64,000 bases of DNA, taken from Mycolicibacterium sp. J2 (GTDB lineage Bacteria > Actinomycetota > Actinomycetes > Mycobacteriales > Mycobacteriaceae). Of the stretch, positions 9,133 to 17,658 are shown piece by piece. Where the stretch lies: positions 434,001 to 498,000 of the forward strand of contig NZ_JAPFPY010000001.1 in NCBI RefSeq assembly GCF_026240945.1. The letters run 5' to 3'. The notes below the pieces were generated by a model, which did not search any database, had not been told where the DNA came from, and saw nothing but the letters and a program-made list of their open reading frames with translations. Made by a program: the position numbers and the translations under genes. The first letter of the stretch is position 1. Each line of letters opens with the position of its first letter.

Positions 9133-9259
9133 CGCGCAGACGGTAATGGCCGCCGGACCCAGTTCCCAGCGTCTGGATCAGAATAAAGATTACCGCGACT
9201 GCAACGCACGTTGAATCAAACTGTTGTGCTGGTGGGGTTTTACTCACACATTCGGTGAG
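9133..9259. promoter_or_regulatory. Divergent promoter region of importer and monooxygenase
   Basis: These 127 bases separate the binding-protein gene (minus) from the DszA-like gene (plus). The stretch ~9175-9245 is relatively A/T-rich (AATAAAGATTAC, GAATCAAACTG), as expected for back-to-back promoters. I see no strong palindrome. Joint control of transport and oxidation, for example by sulfur status, is inferred from the arrangement only. Confidence 0.4.
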
Positions 9260-10621
9260 GTGTCCCATGAGCACCTGCACTTCTCCGCTTTCGTGATGAA
9301 CACGACGTCGCACATCCTGCAAGGCGTATGGCGCCGACCCGATGCCGGCCAGACCAATTTCAGCGCACTGGAGCACTGGGTGCATCTGGCGAAAGTGCTT
9401 GAGCGCGGCCGGTTCGATGTCATCTTCTTCGCCGACGTTGTCGGCCTGTACGGTGATTACGGCGGCTCCTACGAGAAGTATGTGCAGGCCGGCCTTCAGA
9501 TTCCGAGCAACGACCCGAGTGTGATCGCGTCGGCGATCGCATACAACACCACCGACCTCGGTATCGCGGTCACCAGTTCAATCATCCAGGACCATCCGTT
9601 CAACTTTGCCCGCAAGATGTCCACCCTCGATCACGCCTCGAACGGCCGGATCGCGTGGAACATCGTCACCAGCGCCCTGGCCAACGCGGCCCGCAACTTT
9701 GGCTACGACGAGCTCGAGGAGCATGACGAGCGGTACCGCTGGGCTGACGAATACGTCGACGTCACCTACAAGCTGTGGGAGGGCTCGTGGGATGACGGGG
9801 CCCTGCTGCAGGATCGTGTCCGCGGCCTGCACGGGGACTACTCGAAGATCCACAAGATCCACCACGTCGGCAAGCGCTACAAGGTGGAAGGACCGCACCT
9901 GGTGGCGCCGTCACCACAGCGCACACCGATCCTGTTCCAGGCTGGGTCGTCAACGGCGGGACGCAATTTCGCGGCCCGCAACGCCGAAGCACAGTTCATC
10001 ATCAGCCCCGGCCCCGACCACGCCCGCGACCTGATCGAGGACACCCGCCGGCGGGTGGTGGCCGCCGGGCGCAAGCCGGATGACCTGAAGTTCTTCCAGG
10101 GGTTGCACTTTGTCATCGGCAGCACCGAGGAGGAGGCGCGACGCAAGGAAGCCGAACTGGACGAGGCGATCGACCTGGACGGAATGGTCGCCCACCTGTC
10201 CGGGGCCGTCGGCGTCGACTTCGGCGGCCATGACCTGGATACCCCACTGGGTGATATCGCAGACACCGACGGCACCCGCAGCATCGTGGCGTGGGTGCAG
10301 GAGTCAGTGTCCGGTAGAGAGGCCACGGTTCGTGATCTCGGACTGCTGCAAGGCCGGAACTCGCGTGTGGTCGGTACCCCGGAATCCATCGCCGACCAGT
10401 TGCAGGTTTGGCGCGACGCCGGGGTGGACGGCATCAACGTCGTCAACGCAACCATCCCGGGCAGCTACGAAGACTTCGTCGAGCACGTCACCCCAGTGCT
10501 GCAACAGCGCGGGCTGGCCCAGCGGGAGTACCGTCCAGGAACCCTGCGCGCCAAACTGTTCGGGGCGGACCTGCTCGACGAGCGACACCCGGCAGCCCGC
10601 TACCGCAACAGTTTCTCCTGA
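9260..10621 (+). CDS. LLM-class flavin monooxygenase, NtaA/SnaA/DszA family
   Basis: 453 aa from GTG 9260 (VSHEHLHFSAF); the frame is open further upstream, but family members begin a few residues before the first beta strand. Luciferase-like TIM barrel: HLHFSAFVMNT at the N terminus, LEHWVHLAKVLERGRFDVIFFADVVG, HPFNFARKMSTLDHASNGRIAWNIVTS and a C-terminal AREYRPGTLRAKLFG-type segment. These FMNH2-dependent enzymes cleave C-S or C-N bonds (sulfones, nitrilotriacetate). It is divergent from an ABC importer and converges on two further flavin monooxygenases, which suggests one pathway. A flavin reductase is not seen in the neighbourhood. Confidence 0.9.
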   Translation: MSHEHLHFSAFVMNTTSHILQGVWRRPDAGQTNFSALEHWVHLAKVLERGRFDVIFFADVVGLYGDYGGSYEKYVQAGLQIPSNDPSVIASAIAYNTTDLGIAVTSSIIQDHPFNFARKMSTLDHASNGRIAWNIVTSALANAARNFGYDELEEHDERYRWADEYVDVTYKLWEGSWDDGALLQDRVRGLHGDYSKIHKIHHVGKRYKVEGPHLVAPSPQRTPILFQAGSSTAGRNFAARNAEAQFIISPGPDHARDLIEDTRRRVVAAGRKPDDLKFFQGLHFVIGSTEEEARRKEAELDEAIDLDGMVAHLSGAVGVDFGGHDLDTPLGDIADTDGTRSIVAWVQESVSGREATVRDLGLLQGRNSRVVGTPESIADQLQVWRDAGVDGINVVNATIPGSYEDFVEHVTPVLQQRGLAQREYRPGTLRAKLFGADLLDERHPAARYRNSFS

Positions 10622-10667
10622 TTTGTGGAGCCACACCCGTAATGAGTACGGGTGTGGCTCCACAAAT
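10621..10667. terminator. Perfect 20-bp stem, bidirectional terminator between convergent genes
   Basis: The last base of the monooxygenase stop begins an exact inverted repeat: left arm 10621-10640, 7-base loop AATGAGT, right arm 10648-10667, all 20 pairs matching. The DszC-like gene on the other strand ends at 10674, so both transcripts would fold it. A short A-T closing stem (ATTTGTGG/CCACAAAT) stands in for a long U-tract. A shared intrinsic terminator is the simplest reading; a cruciform or protein site is possible. Confidence 0.8.
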
Positions 10668-10673
10668 CACCGG

Positions 10674-11894
10674 TCAGAAGTAGCCACTGCCCGGGAGTTT
10701 GGTGCCGCGGGTGTAGTAGGCGCCGATGGCCTGCGCCTTATACGACGTCGGATTGTGCGAGGCGAGTGTGCGGATATTGCGCCAATGCCGGTCGAGCAGA
10801 TGCGCCTGACGCACCACCGATGCGCCACCGACGTCGAAGATCTGCGATGCGGCCTTCTGTGCCAGCCCATCGATGACAACCTTCGCCGCAGCGGCCTGTA
10901 GCGACGCCTCGTGCGCCAAGTCGAGATTCGGATCGGTCTTGGCGATGTCGGCGTCATAGGCCCGCTCCAGCGCGTCGGCGGCGGCGAGCACCGTGGCCTC
11001 ACCGGCATACGCGGCCGCGGCGATCTCTCCGATCTCACGCTGCAGCAGCGGATCGTCGGGCGCCGACGGATTCGGGGCCCAGGTGAAGCTACGCGGGCGC
11101 TGATGCACATGCGCCACTGCATCGTTGCGAAGGGCGTGCAACACACCGACTTCCAGCGCGGTGACATACAGCTGGAAGAACGCCCCGGACAAATACAGCG
11201 CCGGCGGCTCGGCATCGGCGTCCGGCGGCGCGAACTGCAAGAGTTCGTCGGCGTGCACCTCGACGTTGCCGAAGACGGCGGTCCCGGTGCCGGTGGCACG
11301 CTGCCCGAAACCGTCCCAGTCGTCGAGCACGGTCACGCCCTCCCGGTCGGTGGGCACCAACGCGATCACCGTGGCACCCTCGGGGTTGCTGGCCAGCACC
11401 TCGGCATAGTCGGCGTACAGCGTGCCCGTGGTGAAGTACTTGGTGCCGTTGAGGCGGAAGCCGTCGCCATCGAGGGTCAGCTTGGTCTGCCAGGTGAACG
11501 ACCCGGCCGGGGTGGAGCCGAGTTCGGTGGACGCGTTGCCGACGATCGCGCCGCGCAGCGCCAGGTCGATGACGCGCCGGCGTTCGTGCTCATCAAGGCG
11601 CAGCCGTTCCTCGACATGCGAGAAGTGCCCACGCAGGATGTGCGCGACGTTCACGTCGACGGCGGCCAGCGCGATCACCGTGGCGAACAACTCCCGCAGG
11701 CTGGCGCCGCCACCGCCGTGTTCGGCGGGGATCCGCAGCGCGCCCAGCCCGGACGCACGGATCAGATCGATGATGGCGAATGGCCGCTCGTTGTGGCGTT
11801 CGCGGTCCAGGGCGCCCTCGCCGATCTCGGCGATCAGTTGGGCCAGCCGGTCGGAGCCATAGGTCAGCGGTTCGGTGGACAGGGTGTTGGTCAT
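10674..11894 (-). CDS. DszC/SfnB-like flavin monooxygenase (acyl-CoA dehydrogenase fold)
   Basis: 406 aa. Acyl-CoA dehydrogenase fold: N-terminal helical domain with LRIPAEHGGGGASLREL, central barrel with LNGTKYFTTGTLYADYAEVLA, C-terminal helices with FDVGGASVVRQAHLLDRHWRNIRTLASHNP. The GTKYFTTG and HWRN-R-HNP pattern is that of the DszC/SfnB monooxygenase branch rather than true acyl-CoA dehydrogenases. These use FMNH2 and O2 to oxidise sulfides or sulfones. Its start overlaps the stop of the upstream DszA-like gene by four bases (ATGA), so the two are translationally coupled. Confidence 0.88.
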   Translation of the reverse strand: MTNTLSTEPLTYGSDRLAQLIAEIGEGALDRERHNERPFAIIDLIRASGLGALRIPAEHGGGGASLRELFATVIALAAVDVNVAHILRGHFSHVEERLRLDEHERRRVIDLALRGAIVGNASTELGSTPAGSFTWQTKLTLDGDGFRLNGTKYFTTGTLYADYAEVLASNPEGATVIALVPTDREGVTVLDDWDGFGQRATGTGTAVFGNVEVHADELLQFAPPDADAEPPALYLSGAFFQLYVTALEVGVLHALRNDAVAHVHQRPRSFTWAPNPSAPDDPLLQREIGEIAAAAYAGEATVLAAADALERAYDADIAKTDPNLDLAHEASLQAAAAKVVIDGLAQKAASQIFDVGGASVVRQAHLLDRHWRNIRTLASHNPTSYKAQAIGAYYTRGTKLPGSGYF

Positions 11895-13270
11895 CGTGAT
11901 ACCTCCTCGGTGACGCGGCGGTAGCGCGCCGCGCGGTGTGACTCGGGCAGCCGCGGACCGCGCCCGAACAGTTTGTGCCGCAACGGTCCCGGCTCGTATG
12001 CGGTCTTGTAGACGCCGCGTCGCTGCAGCTCGGGAACGACGTGGTCGATGAAGTCGATGAACGACCCCGGGGTGATGACGTTGGTGAGGTTGAATCCGTC
12101 GACGTCGGTCTGCTCGACCCAGGACTGCAGGTCATCGGCCACCTCGGTGGGCCCGCCGACGCTGAAGCCGCCCTCGGCGTCGATGGCATGTGCGTGGATG
12201 AAATCGCGCAGCGTCCACTGGCCCTGCCCGAACATCTGCACCGACGACTTCAGGTACTCGTTGTCGGTGACGGCCACCGGGTCGTCCAAGTCGAACCGGG
12301 ACAGGTCACTGCCCAGCCAGCCCGACCAAAGAGCCAGTGCGCCTTCGGGATCGGTATACCGGCGGAAGTCTTCGTAGCGGTCGCGCGCGGCCTGGCGGGT
12401 GGGCCCGGTCACGGCGACGTGCCCGTTGACGATTTTGACGTCGTACGGGTCGCGCCCGGCATCGGAGGCCCGCGTCCGGATATCGGCGACGGCCTCGCGC
12501 AGCACCTCCTTGGTGGGCGCGCCGATGAAGATCACCTCGGCGTTCTCGGCGCCGAACTGCCGGCCCCGGTTCGACGCTCCGGCCTGGTACAGCACCGGGG
12601 TGCGCTGGATGGACGGTTCGCACAGATGGATTCCCGGTACCCGGAAGTGCTTGCCGGAGTGCTCGATCGGGTGCACCTTGGCCGGATCGGCGTAGTGCGC
12701 GCGCCCGGGTTCGGCGCCGACGGCGTCATCCTCCCAGGAGCCTTCCCACAGCTTGTACAGCACCTCGGTGTACTCGTCGGCGATCGCGTAGCGGTCGGCA
12801 TGCGGGGTGATGGTGTCCAACCCGTGGTTACGGGCAGCGCTCTCCAGGTAGCCGGTGACGATGTTCCACCCGACGCGCCCCTTGGTCAGATGGTCCAGGG
12901 TGGACATCCGGCGCGCGAACGAATACGGGTGCTCGAACGACGTGGCCGCGGTGATGCCGAATCCGAGATGCTCGGTGACGGCGGCCATCGCCGGCACCAC
13001 CAGCAGCGGATCGTTGACCGGCACCTGGGCACCCGAGCGCAGCGCGGCCTCCGGACCGCCGGCATACACGTCATAGATGCCCAGCACATCGGCGATGAAC
13101 AACCCGTCGAACAGCCCCCGCTCCAACAGCCGGGCCAGGTCGATCCAGTACTCCAGGTCCTTGTACCGCGCCGCCTGCGACTCCGGGTGCCGCCAGGTAC
13201 CGGCAACGATATGCGTCACACAGTTCATGTCGAACGCGTTCAGAACGATCTGGCTGGCCACCGCCGACAC
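11891..13270 (-). CDS. LLM-class flavin monooxygenase, NtaA/SnaA/DszA family (second copy)
   Basis: 459 aa from GTG 13270 (VSAVASQIVLNAFDMNC); GTG 13261 is an alternative nearer the family start. The frame is open to 13525, but that part overlaps the DUF385 gene and has no homology pattern. Motifs: VLNAFDMNCVTHIVAGTW, LEYWIDLARLLERGLFDGLFIADVLGIYDVYAGG, HPYSFARRMSTLDHLTKGRVGWNIVTGYLESAARN, and a C-terminal AYEPGPLRHKLFGRGPRLP. First gene of a two-gene operon with the DszC-like gene. Together with the other DszA-like protein this suggests stepwise C-S bond oxidation. Confidence 0.9.
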   Translation of the reverse strand: MSAVASQIVLNAFDMNCVTHIVAGTWRHPESQAARYKDLEYWIDLARLLERGLFDGLFIADVLGIYDVYAGGPEAALRSGAQVPVNDPLLVVPAMAAVTEHLGFGITAATSFEHPYSFARRMSTLDHLTKGRVGWNIVTGYLESAARNHGLDTITPHADRYAIADEYTEVLYKLWEGSWEDDAVGAEPGRAHYADPAKVHPIEHSGKHFRVPGIHLCEPSIQRTPVLYQAGASNRGRQFGAENAEVIFIGAPTKEVLREAVADIRTRASDAGRDPYDVKIVNGHVAVTGPTRQAARDRYEDFRRYTDPEGALALWSGWLGSDLSRFDLDDPVAVTDNEYLKSSVQMFGQGQWTLRDFIHAHAIDAEGGFSVGGPTEVADDLQSWVEQTDVDGFNLTNVITPGSFIDFIDHVVPELQRRGVYKTAYEPGPLRHKLFGRGPRLPESHRAARYRRVTEEVSR

Positions 13271-13382
13271 GATGGCCCACCGGACGGCTTCGCGATACCG
13301 ATCAAATCGGTGCGATTCTCTTCCGTAACGTTGCGTCACACACGGCGGGAATATCCGCACGCCGATCGGTGTTGCGCAGCAG

Positions 13383-13805
13383 GTGACTGAGCAGCCTGAA
13401 CTGAGCCCCACCGACTGGGTCCGCACCCAGACCGAGAAGATCCTGCAGAGCGGGACCACCGACGGCGTCGAGGTCCTGGATCGTCCGATCGTCCTGTTCA
13501 CCACGACGGGAGCGAAATCGGGCAAGAAGCGTTATGTGCCGCTGATGCGTGTCGAGGAGGACGGCAAGTACGCCATGGTGGCCTCCAAGGGCGGCGACCC
13601 CAACCACCCGTCCTGGTATCACAACGTGAAGGTGAACCCCCAGGTCACCGTGCAGGACGGGGACAAGGTCACCGAGGGCACCGCCCGCGAGGTCGAGGGT
13701 GACGAGCGGGCCCACTGGTGGGAGCTGGCCGTCGCGGCCTACCCGCCGTATGCCGAGTACCAGACCAAGACCGACCGGCAGATCCCGGTCTTCGTCGTCG
13801 AATAA
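13383..13805 (+). CDS. DUF385 (nitroreductase-family) F420-dependent oxidoreductase
   Basis: 140 aa from GTG 13383. Split-barrel of the Ddn/DUF385 family: [41 protein letters not shown], then [19 protein letters not shown] and [21 protein letters not shown] at the C terminus. These mycobacterial proteins reduce quinones or nitro compounds with F420H2. Its 5' side is divergent from the DszA-like gene, its 3' side converges on a Rieske oxygenase across a terminator hairpin. Confidence 0.92.
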   Translation: MTEQPELSPTDWVRTQTEKILQSGTTDGVEVLDRPIVLFTTTGAKSGKKRYVPLMRVEEDGKYAMVASKGGDPNHPSWYHNVKVNPQVTVQDGDKVTEGTAREVEGDERAHWWELAVAAYPPYAEYQTKTDRQIPVFVVE

Positions 13806-13816
13806 TTCGTGATCTC

Positions 13817-13852
13817 TGCCTGTTCAGCGGCATGACAGCCGCTGGACAGGCA
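13817..13852. terminator. Bidirectional terminator hairpin
   Basis: Arms 13817-13831 and 13838-13852 pair over 15 positions with one G-U wobble and a 6-base loop (ATGACA). The hairpin lies between the convergent DUF385 gene (stop 13805) and Rieske oxygenase gene (stop 13857). No U-tract follows, as is usual in mycobacteria. Confidence 0.75.
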
Positions 13853-13856
13853 TGTC

Positions 13857-15035
13857 TCATCCGAGAGCGACGCCCAGCTCCTGGGCGAACACCTTGATCA
13901 TGTGCTGCACGGCGATCTCGTTGCGGCCGATGATCATGTGGTCATGCTGGCCGTGCCGGACGCCCTCGCCGCACTGCGGCAGCATCGCGAAATCCTCGTC
14001 GCGCACCGCGGCATGCACCCCTTCGTACACGGTGTCGTAGAACGCACGCATGTCGTCGTCCACGGCCGGGACGCGCCCCATCCAGCTGTGCCGCACCGTG
14101 CAGCGCGTCGGCTCGCCCGCGGGCAGCATGTCGATGATCTCCACCCCGACCGGGCTGTTGGCCAGGATGAGGTTGGGATACACCCAGTAGATGACGCCCA
14201 TGTTCGCCGACGGTTCGCGTGGCGCGTCCGCGTCGTGCTCAACGTTGGTGATCCAGGTGAACGGGAACCCGATGCGGTGATGCTTGCCGAACTCGTCGTA
14301 GATCGAGGTGTTGGGTAGCGTGTTCTGCCCGATCAGACTCTGGCCGTGCACGAACGGGAAGTGATACCCCTCGGCAAACGCCTCCAGCGCGCCTTTCCAG
14401 GACACCTCGGAGGAGAACTCCCGATCGGTATGGTAGCCATACGACTGGTAATTCCATTGCGCGAGTTCGGGTCCCAGCGCTCCCAGATGGTTGTCGACAT
14501 CAATGGACGCATCGGCGGTCAGCACCGCCCAGATGAACCCGTACCGTTCCTGTGACGGAAGTTCGACCAGCCCGTAGTCGGCGTTGTCCATGGTGTCGAA
14601 GCCCGATTTGCCGGGCACCATGAACAATTCGCCGGTGTTGCGATAGGTCCAGGCGTGATAGGGGCACACGAAGCGGGCGGCATTGCCGGACCCACAGGCC
14701 GGCATCGCCCCACGGTGCCGGCAATAGTTCAGCAGGACATGAGCGGCGCCCGTCCGGTCCCTGGTGACCAGCAACGAATCACCCAGCACGGAGCGCACCA
14801 CGTAGTCGTTGCGCTCGGGCAACTGCGCCGACGGGACGATCGCGAGCGGCACCCGGCGCAGAATCTGCGCCTCTTCGATCTCGGTGATCTTCGGATCGCG
14901 GTAATAGTGCAGCGGCACCTTGAGCACGGCATCGGCCATATCGGTGGTGCCGTCGAGTGCATGCCGCAGGGCTCGCCGGGTCAGCGCCTCGTCAGCGCAC
15001 GTCGTGGGTGTGGGAACCATGACTAGACCATACAT
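13857..15035 (-). CDS. Rieske-type aromatic ring-hydroxylating oxygenase, alpha subunit
   Basis: 392 aa from ATG 15035; ATG 15020 (MVPTPTT) is an alternative. The Rieske [2Fe-2S] ligands are visible as CRH (Cys105, His107) and CPYH (Cys124, His127). The C-terminal catalytic domain has AFAEGYHFPFVH, giving two His of the mononuclear iron site. Length fits the oxygenase component. No beta subunit, ferredoxin or reductase is adjacent, so it probably forms a homotrimer and borrows electron donors. Divergent from a TetR gene that probably regulates it. Substrate unknown (aromatic acid, quaternary amine or steroid-like). Confidence 0.9.
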   Translation of the reverse strand: MYGLVMVPTPTTCADEALTRRALRHALDGTTDMADAVLKVPLHYYRDPKITEIEEAQILRRVPLAIVPSAQLPERNDYVVRSVLGDSLLVTRDRTGAAHVLLNYCRHRGAMPACGSGNAARFVCPYHAWTYRNTGELFMVPGKSGFDTMDNADYGLVELPSQERYGFIWAVLTADASIDVDNHLGALGPELAQWNYQSYGYHTDREFSSEVSWKGALEAFAEGYHFPFVHGQSLIGQNTLPNTSIYDEFGKHHRIGFPFTWITNVEHDADAPREPSANMGVIYWVYPNLILANSPVGVEIIDMLPAGEPTRCTVRHSWMGRVPAVDDDMRAFYDTVYEGVHAAVRDEDFAMLPQCGEGVRHGQHDHMIIGRNEIAVQHMIKVFAQELGVALG

Positions 15036-15042
15036 TCGCTAA

Positions 15043-15056
15043 TGACTGTATTGTCA
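15043..15056. promoter_or_regulatory. Candidate TetR operator between Rieske oxygenase and regulator
   Basis: TGACTGTATTGTCA has inverted TGAC/GTCA ends around a six-base centre. It sits inside the short gap between the oxygenase start and the regulator's preferred ATG at 15090. Position suggests autoregulation and control of the oxygenase; symmetry is only partial. Confidence 0.35.
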
Positions 15057-15089
15057 AGATTGCGCGCCGATCCATGCGACGATCGATGC

Positions 15090-15728
15090 ATGCGCAGGCA
15101 TGGTTGGTCCGGCGACATCCCGGCCGACGACGACGAAGCGGTGACGCGGATCGTCGACGCGTCCCGCCGCGCCATCGACGCCCAGGGCACGGTGAGCGTG
15201 TCCGCGGTGGCCCAAGCCCTGGGCGTCACCCGTCAGACGATTTATCGATACTTTCCCACCCAGGAGACGCTGATGGCCGCAACGGCCGTCGCATCCGTGG
15301 ACGGGTTCCTGGATCGCCTTGCCGCCCAACTTGGTTCGATCCGCAACCCCACGGAAGCCGTCGTCGAGGGCATCGCGTACACCGTCGAGCAGTTGCCACA
15401 CGATCGCTACCTCGGCCTGGTTCTGCAGCCCGGCAAGGCCAGTGCATTCACCGCGGGGGTGACCTCCGATATCGCCATCGGGTTCGGCCGCAGCATCCTC
15501 CAACGCTTCGACATCGATTGGACCGCAGCGGGATTCGCCGACAGCAGGCTCGATGAACTGGTCGAGTTCATGTTGCGCATCCTGCAGTCGTTCATCGTCG
15601 ACCCCGGTCGCCCCGCGCGGCACGGTCAGGCGCTGCGCGACTACCTCGACGACTGGGTCGCGCCCGCCGTCAGCGCGCACGCCGCGCGCGTCACCGTCAG
15701 GGCGGCGGGGGCGGCGGAGGAACGATGA
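15090..15728 (+). CDS. TetR family regulator (HGW type)
   Basis: 212 aa from ATG 15090 (MRRHGWSG), chosen by analogy with the paralogue at 27142-27744, which begins MARRRGWGG; an ATG at 15042 would add 16 residues. HTH region SVSAVAQALGVTRQTIYRYFPTQETLM (~38-65), followed by the ASVDGFLDRLA motif shared with the paralogue. Divergent from the Rieske oxygenase, its likely target. The 3' end overlaps the convergent CDGP gene by 32 bases. Confidence 0.9.
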   Translation: MRRHGWSGDIPADDDEAVTRIVDASRRAIDAQGTVSVSAVAQALGVTRQTIYRYFPTQETLMAATAVASVDGFLDRLAAQLGSIRNPTEAVVEGIAYTVEQLPHDRYLGLVLQPGKASAFTAGVTSDIAIGFGRSILQRFDIDWTAAGFADSRLDELVEFMLRILQSFIVDPGRPARHGQALRDYLDDWVAPAVSAHAARVTVRAAGAAEER

Positions 15729-15939
15729 AGCAATTCGAACCGCCGATACCCAGCACATAGACCGTCACGCAGCGCTGGAAACTGCCGTCCGGATAGAACG
15801 GCCCGTCACACTGACCGCCGCCGTTGCCCCAGACGACGGCACTTCCACACTCAGCGGCCGCCGGCGGCGCCGAAGCGACCGCACCCGCCCCCGACAAGGC
15901 CAACGCCACCAGAACGGCGCCGGCAATCTTCGCCTTCAT
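15697..15939 (-). CDS. Small secreted CDGP-type protein
   Basis: 80 aa. A signal peptide (KAKIAGAVLVALALSGAGAVASAPPAAAE, residues 2-30) is followed by a short mature domain with four Cys and the motif QCDGPFYPDGSFQRC, and a C-terminal run of eight prolines. Matches the mycobacterial CDGP-domain proteins of unknown function. The four Cys probably form two disulfides outside the cell. Upstream DNA (15940-15990) is A/T-rich (AATTAATT) and a likely promoter. Confidence 0.8.
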   Translation of the reverse strand: MKAKIAGAVLVALALSGAGAVASAPPAAAECGSAVVWGNGGGQCDGPFYPDGSFQRCVTVYVLGIGGSNCFIVPPPPPPP

Positions 15940-16059
15940 CGCTCATGCCATTCCTTGCTCAGACCAATTAATTAGCCTGACTAGGATTATCCTCCGGTGG
16001 TGGGTCCACGGCAAGTGTGATCTCGCCGGCACAGCACCGCCCCCCCCGAGTACGGAAGA

Positions 16060-16770
16060 ATGACAAACGGGATGACCGATACCGAGGGCGCAGCCAACCG
16101 GGAGACTGTGGATCGGCGTCACCACATCGTGCGCCTGGTCCTGTTCGCGGCGGTCCTGGCGGCACTGTTCGCGCTGATGGTGTTCGGCAAGGTGATCGAC
16201 GCCGACGAGATCCGCGCCGTCGTCACCGCCGCCGGACCCGCCGCCCCGCTCGCCTACATCGTGGTCTCGGCCGTACTCGGCGCGCTGTTCGTGCCGGGCC
16301 CGATCCTGGCCGCCGGCAGCGGACTGCTGTTCGGTCCGGCCGTGGGACTCGCCGTCACCCTCGGCTCGACCGTCGGCACCGCGGTGATCGCCAGTCTGGT
16401 CGGGCGCCGGGCCGGACGTGACAGTGCCCGCGCGTTGCTCGGCCCCGAGCGGGCGGATCGCCTCGACCGCTTGATCGAGCGGCGCGGGTTGTGGGCTGTC
16501 GTCGGGCAACGGTTCATCCCGGGCATGTCCGACGCGATGGCCGCCTATGCGTTCGGCGCGTTCGGAATGCCGATGTGGCAGATGGCTTTCGGAGCTCTCA
16601 TCGGGTCGACACCGCGCGCGTTCGTATACACCTCGCTCGGCGCCGCGCTCGGCGACAAGTCGGCCACCCTCGCCTTCGCCGCCGCCGCGGTGTGGTGCGT
16701 CACCGCGATTGTCGGGGTGTTCGCCGCCCATCGCGGCTACCGCGCCTGGCGCGGCCGCCCACCTCGTTGA
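16060..16770 (+). CDS. TVP38/TMEM64 (DedA/VTT-like) membrane protein
   Basis: 236 aa from ATG 16060; ATG 16072 is an alternative. About 5-6 membrane segments with the VTT/SNARE-associated signature: VPGPILAAGSGLLFGPAVGLAVTLGSTVGTAVIASLVGRRAGRD and, later, QRFIPGMSDAMAAYAFGAFGMPMWQMAFGALIGSTPRAFVYTSLG. This family acts in lipid scrambling or membrane homeostasis. An 8-C run (16040-16047) lies in its leader, 12 bases before the start. Transcription would end in the 16766-16826 hairpin. Confidence 0.9.
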   Translation: MTNGMTDTEGAANRETVDRRHHIVRLVLFAAVLAALFALMVFGKVIDADEIRAVVTAAGPAAPLAYIVVSAVLGALFVPGPILAAGSGLLFGPAVGLAVTLGSTVGTAVIASLVGRRAGRDSARALLGPERADRLDRLIERRGLWAVVGQRFIPGMSDAMAAYAFGAFGMPMWQMAFGALIGSTPRAFVYTSLGAALGDKSATLAFAAAAVWCVTAIVGVFAAHRGYRAWRGRPPR

Positions 16771-16826
16771 CTTGGCCGTGGCGGCGCAAAAGTGCGAGAA
16801 GCATCCGCCACCAACGCCAAGTCAAC
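16766..16826. terminator. Interrupted inverted repeat between convergent genes
   Basis: GTTGACTTGGC (16766-16776) pairs with GCCAAGTCAAC (16816-16826), and GTGGCGG (16778-16784) with CCGCCAC (16805-16811), with a 20-base central loop. The left arm contains the TVP38 stop codon. It sits just downstream of both convergent genes, so a shared terminator is likely. Confidence 0.6.
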
Positions 16827-16831
16827 GCGGC

Positions 16832-17605
16832 CTACACCGTGAACGCCGCCCGGAACGCCGTCAGCGCGGTCTCGCTGTCCGCGGAATTCCATGCCTCCAT
16901 GCCGACGGTGCCGGTGTACCCGATCCCGTCCAGTGCCCGTGCGATCGCCGGGTAGTTGATCTCGCCTGTGCCGGGTTCACAGCGCCCGGGCACGTCGGCC
17001 ACCTGGATCTCTCCGATCAGCGGGCCGCACCGCCGCACCAACTCGACGAGGTTCCCCTCCCCGATCTGCGCGTGATAGAGGTCCAGCATCATCTTGACGT
17101 TGGGGTGCCCGACGCCCTCCACCAGCGCGAGGGTGTCCTTGGCACGGGCCAGCGGCACACCGGGGTGGTCGACGATGGTGTTGAGGTTCTCCACGCAGAA
17201 CGTCACGCCCGCACGCGCCCCGAGTTCGCCGATTCGCTCCAGGGCGCGCAACGCGGTCAGCCACATCTGCCCGGTGGCACGCTGCCGGGGCCGGGCCGCC
17301 TGACCGTCCACCAATTCGGCGGTGTGCAGGTTCAGCCGGGTCACGCCGAGCGTCTCGGCGGCCTTGATGCTCAGTTCCGCGGTGCGCACCACCTCGTCGG
17401 CGGTCGCCGGGTCGATCAGATCGCCGTGCAGGTAACCGGTCATCGACGTGAAGGTGGCCCCCGTCGCAGCCAGTGCGGCCAGGTCCTTGTCGTGCCAGCT
17501 CCAGATCTCCGCGGCGAAGCCGAACTCGTGAATCCGCTCAACCCGCTCGACGATCGGCAGGTCCCGGAACACCATCTCCGAGCAGACGGCCAGCTGGAAA
17601 CCCAT
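16832..17605 (-). CDS. Hydroxypyruvate isomerase-like TIM-barrel sugar isomerase
   Basis: 257 aa. AP-endonuclease-2/xylose-isomerase-like TIM barrel. Metal-ligand positions of the Hyi/OtnI group are present: CVENLNTIVDHPGVPL (Glu), MMLDLYHAQIGEG (Asp, His), GEIQVADVPGRCEPGTGEINYPAI (Gln, Glu-Ile-Asn-Tyr) and VGMEAW (Glu). It would interconvert hydroxypyruvate and tartronate semialdehyde or a similar ketose. The gene is divergent from a LacI regulator, with an exact LacI-type operator 15 bases before its start, so it is probably repressed by that protein and induced by a sugar. Confidence 0.85.
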   Translation of the reverse strand: MGFQLAVCSEMVFRDLPIVERVERIHEFGFAAEIWSWHDKDLAALAATGATFTSMTGYLHGDLIDPATADEVVRTAELSIKAAETLGVTRLNLHTAELVDGQAARPRQRATGQMWLTALRALERIGELGARAGVTFCVENLNTIVDHPGVPLARAKDTLALVEGVGHPNVKMMLDLYHAQIGEGNLVELVRRCGPLIGEIQVADVPGRCEPGTGEINYPAIARALDGIGYTGTVGMEAWNSADSETALTAFRAAFTV

Positions 17606-17619
17606 CTTCTCTCTCCTTT

Positions 17620-17639
17620 CGACTAGAACGTTCTAGTCG
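17620..17639. promoter_or_regulatory. LacI-family operator O1 (perfect 20-bp palindrome)
   Basis: CGACTAGAAC followed directly by GTTCTAGTCG is an exact palindrome with a central CG step, as in LacI/PurR-type operators. It lies just upstream of the isomerase start and would occlude its ribosome site and promoter. Confidence 0.85.
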
Positions 17640-17658
17640 CGTTCAGTAAAGCACTGCT

